In this document: positions 30,201-38,071 of the stretch, one piece after another
How positions within the stretch are numbered: the stretch's first letter is position 1
Layout of the letters: the number at the start of each line of letters is the position of its first letter
From: an uncultured bacterium
GTDB taxonomy: Bacteria > Myxococcota_A > Bradymonadia > UBA7976 > VGTA01
DNA length: 64,000 nt
Reading direction: 5' to 3'
Assembly: GCA_943788935.1 (NCBI GenBank)
Contig: CALSSE010000005.1
Span: 248,001-312,000 of the forward strand
Program-made: the position numbers and the translations under genes
Notes under the pieces: generated by a model
Database searches by the model: none
What the model was told of the DNA's origin: nothing
The model's input: only the letters and a program-made list of their open reading frames with translations

Positions 30201-33200
30201 CAAGATTACGCTGATGCCGATCAAGATAACGATGGGATCTGTGACCTCCTTCTCGACCCTTCTCAGATCGACCCTGCGAGTGAGGTTTGCCAAGGCGGGC
30301 CTGATCAGCTCTCTTTTAACCCTTATCACTCCATCGATGAAGACGGTGATGGGGTAGGGGATACACCTTTTCCCTGTAGCGTGGAAGAGGCCTTACGACA
30401 GCCACAAGAGTGTCGTTGGGACCAACTCCCTGATGACCCTAACGAGTGGTCAGACCTCGACGGTGATGGTATAGGAGATAGAGCTGATGATGATGATGAT
30501 GGAGATGGACTCACCGATCAAGATGAGCTTGATCTCTATCACTCAAACCCAAGAGATAATGACAGCGATGGAGATGGACTCAGCGATGGTCAAGAGGTGA
30601 TGGCTCATGGTAGCCGGATCAATCAAGATCTAGATGGTGATGGAGAGCCTCCGCTGTGGGATCCTGATGTCGATCAAGACGCGGTCCTCGATGGTGATGA
30701 ACTAAGCCCGTTTACCGATCTCGATAACGATGGGCTCATCGGTCTCTTAGACGCTGACAGTGATGGCGATGGAGTCGATGACTTCTTAGATTTAGAACCG
30801 AGCGCATATCGCTCATTAGCTGACGCTCAACTTTGGCGGGAGAATGTTCCTATCGGCTACTCCCAACGTACGCTTCAGTGGCGCTTAGGTTGGCTGGAAG
30901 GTGAGGCGGAAGTCGCTGATTTCGATTGGAGTGATCTGTGGTGTGGAGATCTTATCTTTGATCACATCATCAGTCCCAGAAGTTCAAGTGGAGTCATTGA
31001 GAGCGATATGAGTGAAGGGCATATTATAGAGACCCTAGAAGAGCGCTTCGCGGAGATTGACTCACCTTTCTCCTGTACGAGCGCTCTGCCAAGCGGGGCT
31101 CGGGAGAGCTCGGCGTATCGTTGGACGAGTATCGTCGATTGCTTTCACACTAAGCGTTACAGCTTCTTCTATGATCTCTTATGGCGAAACTATGATATCG
31201 ACTGTCATAATGATTCCCCTCATCAAGTGACCGTTGATGGTGATGAGGCGCTCGCTCATCACCTCGCTCTGCTCACTTTAGATCCCACTCATGACAACGT
31301 GATCGAGATGCAGTGGTTCATTCATCAACTCCCCAATGGGATAGAGCTCAACGGCTCTCGATTGTTTAATCTTGATATTACCCTCTTCCCCAAATATGAG
31401 GACGATGAAGTAGAGAGCTTAGACTTCAGGGGGAGATCGCCGCTCAGATTAGAAGCGGTCGTCAGTCGTGCAGAGCCTGAGTCGATGCTCCTCGCTCAAG
31501 AGCAACGAGGGGTCGGGGTCTATGATATCCGCTTATTACTCCCCGCCGAACATCTCGAGAGAGAGATGTGGGTTGTGTTAAGCCCTAGCTGGCTGCGGAT
31601 TGAGGGAGAGACAACCTATAAGAGTCGATTCGATCCTAGCCTGCATCAGCCCATCTTGAGCGGTATGACCCAAAGAGTGATCGGCCCCCGAGTGTCTCTC
31701 TACACACGGGTTGATCGTATCGAGGCGAGTTGGGAAGTGATCCGTGATCACCTCCTCGAGGGCGAACGAGAGTGGGTTCAATCACCGACGGTTGATCTTC
31801 AAACCCTCGCTGCTCATCAAGGCCCACTCAGCGTAGGTCGGTATAACCTCTATGTACTCAACCTCTTGATTGATCCCACGGCAACGATCCCCGCTGCGCT
31901 GACCCTGAGCGAAGACCTCGACGGTGTTGTCTACATCGCTCGTCGAGACGTGGATATTTATCAAGCTGTCGCTCAAGATCTCCAATGTCTAGAGGTCGAG
32001 TCTTGCCCTTGGTATAAAGTCATCAGTCAAGGAGAGGATAGCCCTCCCTTGAGATGGTATCATAACGGAGTATTGGTCAGCGCCGAGGCTACCATCGATC
32101 TCACCTCACGCTTGACCGGTCTGTTCGCTGATTCCCCCTACGATCCTGTGGGGGTCGTTCAGTCGACCCTCGATCAACTCGCCAACGTGAACAAGTGGTG
32201 GTTAAAGATCGGTGAGAGCATAGAATTTCCCGGCTTTGGTAAAGAGTCTCCACTCTGCTTTGGAGGGGGTCTCGCCTGCCCTGATCCCGTTGAGGTAAGA
32301 ACAGTGAGGGCAGGTGGAGGACCAAAACCCCTCTATCGCTTTGAGGTCTCCTTAGAGACATATGAAGAGCTCAGCGCTGAGGCGCTCTCCCTCCCCGATG
32401 ACGAAGCAGGCGCGAGGATCAAGAGGAGAGGTGATCTATGGGTTGAGACCGTGGCGGGAGAATGGGGACTAGATGAATCAGGGAGTCGGATCGCGCTCCC
32501 CCCCACCCCCTATGACCCTGAGACCGGCGCTGGTTCGAGGCTCCTAAAGTATAAGAGCCAAGTGGAGGCTCACCGCGCTGCTCGTCTCGGCCGACTCGCC
32601 GCGACTCTCGATAATGCCGCCCGAGCGACCGAGATGGTCTCTTGTTTACTCTCGGCGCGCGCAGCGTATATCGCTTATCGAGATGGAGATTATGCTATGT
32701 TAGTCGCTCACAGTACCGCTTCTTTGGTCGGTCTTGGAGTCGCTCTCGGCGAGGTAAAGCATGCGGTAGCATTGAGTAAGGCCTTAGAGGTAGATGAGGC
32801 CTTTGATAAGGTGTCTAAGAAACTCCATAAGATAGGGAATGCGATCGGGTATGTCTTCGTCCTAGCAGATCTGTATAAGGCCTCACAGATCTCTAATACT
32901 ACCTTAAGAAATATCAAGATAAGACAGGCGGCGATCGATGCCGCTGATATTACTTCAGCTTTTTGGGGACCTGCGGCTGTCGTGCAATTAACATGGGGCC
33001 TCTCCTCACTGTTTTATGGATCATTATATGATGAGGTGGTCACCGAGCTCGTCGGTTCACCTGCGAGAGCTCTCTCCACCCTCGCGACCTATTTCTTGAC
33101 CGACCGTATTCCTGGCCCCATCGTAGAGATGGTCTATAGATTAGCACTGACTGAGCTCATCGCCCAACAGAGCGCTAGCATCCCCTCATTAGTGATCGCT

Positions 33201-33206
33201 GACTGA
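27246..33206 (+). CDS. Giant MopE/PKD/TSP3 surface protein, C-terminal part (after frameshift)
   Basis: About 1,985 residues in the frame that continues the lipoprotein above; alone it has no signal peptide. In order: rest of a DUF4215 repeat; five MopE-like units (ERCDGLDNDCDGLSDEGL type, bases ~27485-28160) with Cys-rich spacers; a Gly-rich hinge (GGGLPGGGGGIG); a PKD-like domain (VDWGDGQTS ... HLYEEAGEYQVQLTARD); a second PKD-like piece near 29130; a calcium-binding TSP3 block (DQDGDGIQDYADADQDNDG to DADSDGDGVDDFLD, bases 30180-30800); then ~800 residues of unknown fold, ending in helical, hydrophobic segments (AIGYVFVLADLY, FWGPAAVVQLTWGLSSLFYG) that might insert in a membrane. MopE of Methylococcus is a surface copper protein with similar repeats, but no Cu site is evident here. 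A giant adhesin or effector is the best guess. Confidence 0.7.
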   Translation, partial: DERCDDGNLVAGDGCDQRCIVEGGAPLSTSIHTARPDDYCEPSLEGRDRPCGVATGQCERGVQRCEWGTWSSCLGEISPQLERCDGLDNDCDGLSDEGLAQSLTCGVGQCAQSALSCQEGVEMSCSPLEPTAEICNGLDDDCDGLSDESLSDTLRCGIGECAVVTPSCAEGIPQRCEPLPINAERCDGLDNDCDGQTDEGLGYISCGIGACTQRIDACLEGATGLCTPLSPSIETCNRIDDDCDGRLDEALGEFSCGVGLCERTVAFCQEGQLVDSDQACIPGDPQSERCDHEDNDCDGLVDEGVGCLTASCDSGQCLIIEEVDNQTPFISPRSFISLPDTNLICDQNNGGGLPGGGGGIGTPIGGGGGGDDLSGPCINEARSAGYFAEPIVSFNERCQLNVTFGDPDDILPTLDVDWGDGQTSTVPTGLNGCQPFGTDYWTHAHLYEEAGEYQVQLTARDTAGATAHYSITTLATPPRFEQIEYEDSFGRRCDVYRRLNSGQCTSYQPLIVKVADECYPLDALALCDPNQEGSPCPLSHGTVADPTIALAVFSDLDTNNGSPPSWSIFSVDSPLSPLDQGPLSDTSCIEGKTLTGRLYRINTEGRYQVHAQYNQHRVSALFKLGNQRPSVNVDQAFIEVYPGENFRIIGNATDPDGEITRTRFVFSDGRAPVEGSLFEGALYRRGEHQLWFEAYDEHGSYGREYIQVLVTSPEGFTEESQLSREAVPDFADEESGQRFALNTPLDVDRIELSINHFERPDLGSPRRPRGRISWTLAEGCSLIDVSDDPDLPIAREGDDTDLRDRALGWTTLHSCEVEEVGDERRVLFVWSALRGFSRDRQRPLTPLHLAWRAFNQANESWFANELNPQGWVKSDDEWTVVPISHDPLPEEEIYVEVGEVVDVHPTQRLSFAWRSATDRSIQVSGTPTVSWTVTPGERLSPRSPQWTKSGRYELGYTLYYEDRDWLYHAPEIVVYVLGDQDGDGIQDYADADQDNDGICDLLLDPSQIDPASEVCQGGPDQLSFNPYHSIDEDGDGVGDTPFPCSVEEALRQPQECRWDQLPDDPNEWSDLDGDGIGDRADDDDDGDGLTDQDELDLYHSNPRDNDSDGDGLSDGQEVMAHGSRINQDLDGDGEPPLWDPDVDQDAVLDGDELSPFTDLDNDGLIGLLDADSDGDGVDDFLDLEPSAYRSLADAQLWRENVPIGYSQRTLQWRLGWLEGEAEVADFDWSDLWCGDLIFDHIISPRSSSGVIESDMSEGHIIETLEERFAEIDSPFSCTSALPSGARESSAYRWTSIVDCFHTKRYSFFYDLLWRNYDIDCHNDSPHQVTVDGDEALAHHLALLTLDPTHDNVIEMQWFIHQLPNGIELNGSRLFNLDITLFPKYEDDEVESLDFRGRSPLRLEAVVSRAEPESMLLAQEQRGVGVYDIRLLLPAEHLEREMWVVLSPSWLRIEGETTYKSRFDPSLHQPILSGMTQRVIGPRVSLYTRVDRIEASWEVIRDHLLEGEREWVQSPTVDLQTLAAHQGPLSVGRYNLYVLNLLIDPTATIPAALTLSEDLDGVVYIARRDVDIYQAVAQDLQCLEVESCPWYKVISQGEDSPPLRWYHNGVLVSAEATIDLTSRLTGLFADSPYDPVGVVQSTLDQLANVNKWWLKIGESIEFPGFGKESPLCFGGGLACPDPVEVRTVRAGGGPKPLYRFEVSLETYEELSAEALSLPDDEAGARIKRRGDLWVETVAGEWGLDESGSRIALPPTPYDPETGAGSRLLKYKSQVEAHRAARLGRLAATLDNAARATEMVSCLLSARAAYIAYRDGDYAMLVAHSTASLVGLGVALGEVKHAVALSKALEVDEAFDKVSKKLHKIGNAIGYVFVLADLYKASQISNTTLRNIKIRQAAIDAADITSAFWGPAAVVQLTWGLSSLFYGSLYDEVVTELVGSPARALSTLATYFLTDRIPGPIVEMVYRLALTELIAQQSASIPSLVIAD

Positions 33207-33314
33207 GCGAAAAAGACTGAGCGAAAAATACCTACCGAAAACAACTAATGACCCCTGTCTCTCTTGTCTGATTGACCTCGACAAGTGTATGACCTTTATA
33301 GCTCAAATACATAC

Positions 33315-33374
33315 GCAGAGTGTTAGGTAGAATGTTTAGTAGAGTGTTAAGTAGAGTGTTAAGTAGAGTGTTAC
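33315..33374 (+). repeat. 12-bp tandem repeat upstream of an epimerase gene
   Basis: Five copies of GTAGAGTGTTAA with small changes in the first two (GCAGAGTGTTAG, GTAGAATGTTTA). The array ends 25 bp before the TTG start of the epimerase gene, so it lies in the 5' leader or promoter. Copy-number change could alter expression. Confidence 0.85.
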
Positions 33375-33399
33375 ACATTATCATCAAAAGGGGAGCATC

Positions 33400-34413
33400 T
33401 TGAGAGTACTCGTCACCGGTGTCGCAGGTTTTATAGGCTATCATGTCGCGGACACTCTGCTAGATCGGGGAGAGGAGGTGGTTGGGCTCGACAGCCTTAA
33501 TGACTATTATGACCCCGAACTCAAGTCAGCTCGTATCGCTCAACTCGATGGGCGTGAGGGGTTTAGCTTTCATCATCAAGACCTAAGCGATGGGGCGAAA
33601 CTAGACGCTCTATTCAAGCGTTACCAATTCACCCACGTGATCAACCTCGCTGCCCAAGCCGGTGTTCGATATAGCCTCGAAGCGCCCGAGGCTTATGTAC
33701 AGAGTAACCTCGTCGGCTTCAATCACCTCCTCGAATGTTGTCGACGCCACACGATAGAGCATCTCGTCTATGCAAGTAGCGGCTCGGTGAGCGGACTAAA
33801 TCAAATGCTTCCTTCGAGCGTCAGTCACACAGTTGGTCATCCAATGAGCCTCTATGCGGCGACTAAGCGCTCGAATGAACTCTGCGCTCACGCCTACTCT
33901 CACCTCTTTAGGATGCCCACCACAGGGCTGAGGTTCTTCTCAGTCTACGGTCCTTGGGGCAGACCCGATATGGCGCTCTTTTTATTCACCGAAAAGATGC
34001 TCCGCGGTGACCCCATAGATGTTTATAATTATGGGGATATGACCCGTGATTGGACCCATATATCCGATATCGTCCAAGGGATCATCGCCGCTCTAGATCA
34101 CCCTGCACAGCCGGATCCACAATGGAGTGGAGATGCTCCAAACATGGAGACCAGCAGCGCTCCCTTTCGAGTATATCACTTAGGCAGAGGTAAGCCGGTG
34201 TCACTCATGGAAGCGGTCACCCAGCTCGAAGAGGCGCTCGGAGTAAGCGCAGAGAAGAGATTACTCCCCATGCAGCTCGGCGATGTCAAGGACACCTTCG
34301 CTGAGATCGAAGCTGCCAAGAGAGACCTAGGCTTTGCGCCTCGTGTCGATCTCGCTGAGGGGCTACTCGATTTCGTGCAATGGTATAGAGAGTACACCAA
34401 GTATTCTCGCTGA
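33400..34413 (+). CDS. NAD-dependent epimerase, UDP-glucuronate 4-epimerase type
   Basis: An extended short-chain dehydrogenase of 337 residues. The Rossmann motif GVAGFIG is near the N-terminus, followed by VVGLDSLNDYYDPELK, which is typical of UDP-glucuronate (and GalE-like) C4 epimerases. The catalytic YxxxK is in SLYAATKRSNE, and RFFSVYGPWGRPDMA and DMTRDWTHISDIV match the family. The serine strand reads ASSGSVSGLNQ instead of the usual SSSSVYG, a mild change. It probably makes UDP-galacturonate for surface polysaccharide. The start is TTG with AGGGGAG just upstream; no ATG fits. The upstream 12-bp repeat array may affect expression. It has no obvious operon partner. Confidence 0.85.
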   Translation: MRVLVTGVAGFIGYHVADTLLDRGEEVVGLDSLNDYYDPELKSARIAQLDGREGFSFHHQDLSDGAKLDALFKRYQFTHVINLAAQAGVRYSLEAPEAYVQSNLVGFNHLLECCRRHTIEHLVYASSGSVSGLNQMLPSSVSHTVGHPMSLYAATKRSNELCAHAYSHLFRMPTTGLRFFSVYGPWGRPDMALFLFTEKMLRGDPIDVYNYGDMTRDWTHISDIVQGIIAALDHPAQPDPQWSGDAPNMETSSAPFRVYHLGRGKPVSLMEAVTQLEEALGVSAEKRLLPMQLGDVKDTFAEIEAAKRDLGFAPRVDLAEGLLDFVQWYREYTKYSR

Positions 34414-34567
34414 TAAGCATATTAAACTTAGCTGTCATCAAGAGGTATTTAACCTCAAGAGAAGTATGCTCAATCAACAAGTTTATCAAGCCTATCAACC
34501 CTTGATATTAATCACCCTCACTTCCTGTAGATTAGAGCGACTTCAAAGAGATAAGGATTGTTATGCC

Positions 34568-35680
34568 ATGACTAGATATTGGGTATTATTATATATACTC
34601 TTAGCCTCCCTGATGGGATGTGAAGATGACATTGGATCCTCAAAACCCTTAATGAGCAGCGACCCCTCCGCCGATCAAGGAGTGATCCCCCGCTGTGATG
34701 AGGGTCTTAGCGACATTATGGCCGGTGAGTCTGCGGCCGGTGAGTCTGCGGCCGGTGAGTCTGCGGCCGGTGAGTCTGCGGCCGGTGAGTCTGCGGCCGG
34801 TGAGTCTGCGGCCGGTGAGTCTGCGGCCGGTGAGTCTGCGGCCGGTGAGTCTGCGGCCGGTGAGTCTGCGGCCGGTGAGTCTATGGCCGGTGAGTCTATG
34901 GCCGGTGAGTCTATGGCCGGTGAGTCTGCGGCCGGTGAGTCTGCGGCAGGTGAGTCTGCGGCCGGTGAGTCTATGGCTGGTGAGTCTGCGGCCGGTGAGT
35001 CTGCGGCCGGTGAGTCTGCGGCTGGTGAGTCCATGGTCTCACCACAAGCGAGCGCTCGTTATGATGGACAATACTTCGCCTCCTTCGAGAGCGAAGGTGT
35101 CAAGACTGCGCTCGCTCGAGTGCTGATCAACCGAGGACTCGTCGAGGGAGAGGTACAGAACCGCTATGGGGAGACGATCACTCTCGGCGGTTTTATTGAC
35201 GCGAATGGAGTACTCAGAATTCCTCCCCTAAGCGGGAGCGTTGGGAGCACCTTCAATGCTGTCGGCAGAGTCTCCACATTGGGGATCATTGAGGGGACCT
35301 TCTCGGTGAGCGGAGTGGTGGAGAGAGTAGGGACCTTCGCCGGCTCTTTGGAGAACCGACCTATCTATCAACCTTCTCCTGAATATGATGGTCTATATGA
35401 GCTGAGCTTCATTCGCGATGATGAGGAAGTCGCAGTCACCTCCATGTCGATCGATCATGGTCATTTCAGCGTTAACATTGTGAGCGTCTCGGGGAACCGC
35501 TTCTCTGCGAGTGGTTTCGTCAGCGAAGATGGGACCATGGCTCTACTAGGCGCGGCGCCCGACGAGCTGCTCGCTGAAGGATTTATCGACCCTGATACAA
35601 GAAAGATTAATGGGATCTACTCTATAGGCCGAAGAGAGAGTGTCTTAATCGGTGACATCTCGGGGAAGGAAGCTGACTAA
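34568..35680 (+). CDS. Lipoprotein with AGES pentapeptide repeats and two beta domains
   Basis: A 370-residue lipoprotein. The ATG at 34568 (AAGGA ten bases before) gives a signal peptide with lipobox ASLMGC. A ~50-residue linker leads to about 21 copies of the pentapeptide AGES(A/M). The remainder is two related beta-rich repeats, ARYDGQYFASFES ... GTFAGSLENR and PEYDGLYELSFIR ... GRRESVLIGDISG, of unknown family. The frame is also open upstream to 34334, but that overlaps the epimerase gene and lacks a signal peptide. Its TAA overlaps the ATG of the next gene (TAATG), indicating translational coupling to a secreted nuclease-like protein; both carry Ala-Gly-Glu repeats. Confidence 0.8.
   Translation: MTRYWVLLYILLASLMGCEDDIGSSKPLMSSDPSADQGVIPRCDEGLSDIMAGESAAGESAAGESAAGESAAGESAAGESAAGESAAGESAAGESAAGESAAGESMAGESMAGESMAGESAAGESAAGESAAGESMAGESAAGESAAGESAAGESMVSPQASARYDGQYFASFESEGVKTALARVLINRGLVEGEVQNRYGETITLGGFIDANGVLRIPPLSGSVGSTFNAVGRVSTLGIIEGTFSVSGVVERVGTFAGSLENRPIYQPSPEYDGLYELSFIRDDEEVAVTSMSIDHGHFSVNIVSVSGNRFSASGFVSEDGTMALLGAAPDELLAEGFIDPDTRKINGIYSIGRRESVLIGDISGKEAD
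34721..35030 (+). repeat. 15-bp coding tandem repeat (AGESA)
   Basis: About 21 copies of GCCGGTGAGTCTGCG, highly uniform at the DNA level, with ATG replacing GCG in five or so copies. The near identity of synonymous sites suggests recent expansion by slippage or recombination. Confidence 0.95.
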
Positions 35681-37299
35681 TGGGTTTATCACAGGACAGT
35701 CAAGATCAAGTCTTCACCATGACCCTCTCCACGATTGATCAATGGAGGTCTGCAGAGTCAGCTCCTCGAAGAGCTCGAATGCTCGCTCAGCGCATTCTCA
35801 TTCTCCTAATCTCTTTCTGCGCCACAGCCCAACAGGTTTCGGCTGATGAAGTAAACGAATTCGACGAGGGGGCAGATGGCTGGACCGCTTACCCGTCTAC
35901 CATGGGTCGTGGAAGCGAGTCAGGATGGGTCAACGTCACCAATGATGGTGAAGGCTCTCTTCGCAACAACCCCACCGGCACTCGCTATACTTATTACTGG
36001 AAGATGACTCGCGACCTCGATCTCAGTAACCTCGACTCACCGTCCCTACAGTTAAAGTATCACTTTAAGGGTCACAGCTACGACTACTTCAGGATTCAAA
36101 TCGGAGAAGAGGGCGCCCGCCGACTCTCTGACTTCACTGTGCTTCATGAGGCGACCGAAGCGACTACTGATCCGAGTGAAGTGTCGATCGATCTCAGCGA
36201 ATATCAAGGAGAGCGAGTGAGGATACAGCTCATTCTCCGTAAACCCTATAACGTCGTCGAACGACGGATCGGGCTTTATCTTCACCGAGTCGCAGTCGTG
36301 ACTCCTCCACAAGAGAGTTCCCTCGAGGATACACCCGGCGAGCTGCGCATCGCCGCCTTTAATGTGCAAGTATTTGGGCTCTCCAAGATGGATAAACCGA
36401 TGGTCGTAGAGGCGCTCACTCAGATCATAAACCGCTTTGATTTAGTGATGATTCAAGAGGTAAGAGATCTAAGCGAGACGGCCATTATTGAGCTGCAAGA
36501 GCAGATAAACGCTGTGAGTCTTCACCCCTATGAGTTGTTCTTAAGTGAGCGACTCGGGCGCACACAATCTAAGGAACAGCTCGCTTTCCTCTACCGAGCA
36601 GATAAGCTCCGCTTTGTGGAGGGTGAGACCGTCGCTGACCCCCAAGACCTCTATGAACGCCCCCCTGTTTGGACACGGTTTGAGCACCTCGAGAGCGAGA
36701 TGATCATCAATATCCTTGGCGCTCACCTTGATCCGGACGTCGTCCCTAGTGAAATAGAAGCGCTCTATAACGAGTTCGCCCGTTATCACCTCAGAGCGAT
36801 CGAGGGAGAGGCGGCGATCGTGATGGGAGACTTTAATGCTGGCTGTCGCTATCTCACCGATAGCGAGTTAGCGGTAGCAACACTCTTTCAGACAGAAAAC
36901 CTCGTCTCTCTGCTCTCTGATGAGATCGATACGACCACCACTAGTACCTATTGCCCATATGATCGGATCCTCGTTGGAGGGGCGATGATCGACAGCGTCC
37001 TAGAGAGCGGAGTCTATCTCTATGATCAAGCGTTGGGCTTGACTGGTGAAGTGACCCGTAGTGTGAGTGATCATTATCCAGTATGGGCTCGTTTTGATAT
37101 GCTCGGCCTCGCCGATGAAGAGATGGCTGGCGAAGAGATGGCTGGCGAAGAGATGGCTAGCGGGGAGATGGCCGCTGGAGAGATGGCCGCTGGAGAGATG
37201 GACGCCGGGGAGATGGCCGCTGGAGAGATGGCCGCTGGAGAGATGGCCGCTGGAGAGATGGCCGCTGGAGAGATGGCCGCTGGAGAGATGAGTCCATAA
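35680..37299 (+). CDS. Secreted endonuclease/exonuclease/phosphatase (DNase I-like) protein with AGEM-repeat tail
   Basis: A 539-residue exported protein. After a polar lead a signal peptide (ILILLISFCATAQQVSA) is seen near residue 40-55. Residues ~60-205 form a jelly-roll-like domain (FDEGADGWTAYP). Residues ~220-470 are a DNase I-like metal-dependent phosphodiesterase: LRIAAFNVQVFG, MIQEVRDL (metal-binding Glu), VMGDFNAGC (catalytic Asp/Asn) and SVSDHYPVWARF (catalytic His). The C-terminal ~60 residues are about eleven copies of (A)AGEM, then stop. Substrate could be extracellular DNA or a phospholipid; not decidable. The ATG overlaps the TAA of the upstream lipoprotein gene. Tail repeats on a C-terminus, with no membrane anchor, are unusual. 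Confidence 0.8.
   Translation: MGLSQDSQDQVFTMTLSTIDQWRSAESAPRRARMLAQRILILLISFCATAQQVSADEVNEFDEGADGWTAYPSTMGRGSESGWVNVTNDGEGSLRNNPTGTRYTYYWKMTRDLDLSNLDSPSLQLKYHFKGHSYDYFRIQIGEEGARRLSDFTVLHEATEATTDPSEVSIDLSEYQGERVRIQLILRKPYNVVERRIGLYLHRVAVVTPPQESSLEDTPGELRIAAFNVQVFGLSKMDKPMVVEALTQIINRFDLVMIQEVRDLSETAIIELQEQINAVSLHPYELFLSERLGRTQSKEQLAFLYRADKLRFVEGETVADPQDLYERPPVWTRFEHLESEMIINILGAHLDPDVVPSEIEALYNEFARYHLRAIEGEAAIVMGDFNAGCRYLTDSELAVATLFQTENLVSLLSDEIDTTTTSTYCPYDRILVGGAMIDSVLESGVYLYDQALGLTGEVTRSVSDHYPVWARFDMLGLADEEMAGEEMAGEEMASGEMAAGEMAAGEMDAGEMAAGEMAAGEMAAGEMAAGEMAAGEMSP
37123..37293 (+). repeat. 15-bp coding tandem repeat (AGEMA) at a C-terminus
   Basis: About eleven copies of a 15-bp unit GCCGCTGGAGAGATG and variants (GCTGGCGAAGAGATG at the left) encode the last 57 or so residues of the DNase I-like protein. 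Confidence 0.95.
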
Positions 37300-37320
37300 A
37301 AGTCAGAGGTGTCTCTCTGA

Positions 37321-37947
37321 TCACTTCTCTTCAATCGGCCAAAGGCTTACAGCCGCTTCATGATGGGCTTTAAATAGGGCAGGGAGCCAATCTGGTCTAG
37401 CCCCAATGAGCATAGGACAACGAACGGCGATGTGATCAAGATCTCTATCGGAGAAGGACTTATATCCGAGTGTTCGAGCATGAGCCCATCGACGCCAATC
37501 TACGACCCACCATCTTGAACTTTGCCCCTCCTCCCAAAGCATCACTAAGACGACCCCAAAGCCGAGCCAAGCGATCCGCCTCTCTAGAGCATCCCCCTGT
37601 GCATCTCCTACCGAATGGAGTGGTATGCGATGACCTTTACGACTCTTGACTTCAATCAGACCCGAGCGACCATCGGGGAGGGCGAGGTCAAAGTCTGGTC
37701 CACTCTTAGCGAGCGGCGCCGCAGTAAATTGACCCCCTCGTTGAGCAGCCCCGATCCGTCGGTAAGGTTCAGGCCTCTTGCGGAGCTCGGCGCGCTCCTC
37801 CTGTAGGTATTGACGACCTGCGAGGACCACTAGCTCTTCAGCGCTCTCTCCGGCCTTCTTGGCTCGCCACCCTCCGGAGCGCCGGTTCTGACGTGAGCGA
37901 GCTTCATCGCTCTCGGTAAAAGCTCGCCAATCAGGTCTCTTACTCAT
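37321..37947 (-). CDS. Predicted PD-(D/E)XK nuclease (resolvase or VRR-NUC-like)
   Basis: A 208-residue basic protein with no signal peptide. The centre carries the nuclease core: RGGQFTAAPLAKSGPDFDLALPDGRSGLIEVKSRKGHRIPL, i.e. Asp in GPDFD and the E-x-K motif in IEVKSRK, followed by an aromatic strand VVLVMLWEE. A preceding helix GWRAKKAGESAEELVVLAGRQYL resembles the N-terminal helix of Holliday-junction resolvases (RecU/Hjc) that contains the catalytic Glu. It is probably a DNA repair or recombination nuclease, but family assignment is uncertain. ATG at 37947 or TTG at 37953. It converges with the secreted nuclease gene. Confidence 0.65.
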   Translation of the reverse strand: MSKRPDWRAFTESDEARSRQNRRSGGWRAKKAGESAEELVVLAGRQYLQEERAELRKRPEPYRRIGAAQRGGQFTAAPLAKSGPDFDLALPDGRSGLIEVKSRKGHRIPLHSVGDAQGDALERRIAWLGFGVVLVMLWEEGQSSRWWVVDWRRWAHARTLGYKSFSDRDLDHIAVRCPMLIGARPDWLPALFKAHHEAAVSLWPIEEK

Positions 37948-38071
37948 CGCCAAAGCGCTCCAAATCGGTTAGAAGAGTCTAGGTTAAGAAGAACAGCTGT
38001 AGTGACCTGTTAATCATCAGTCTCTTAATCAGTCAAGCCGTAAACCCTTCATGATACTAAGGAGTCAAGAG

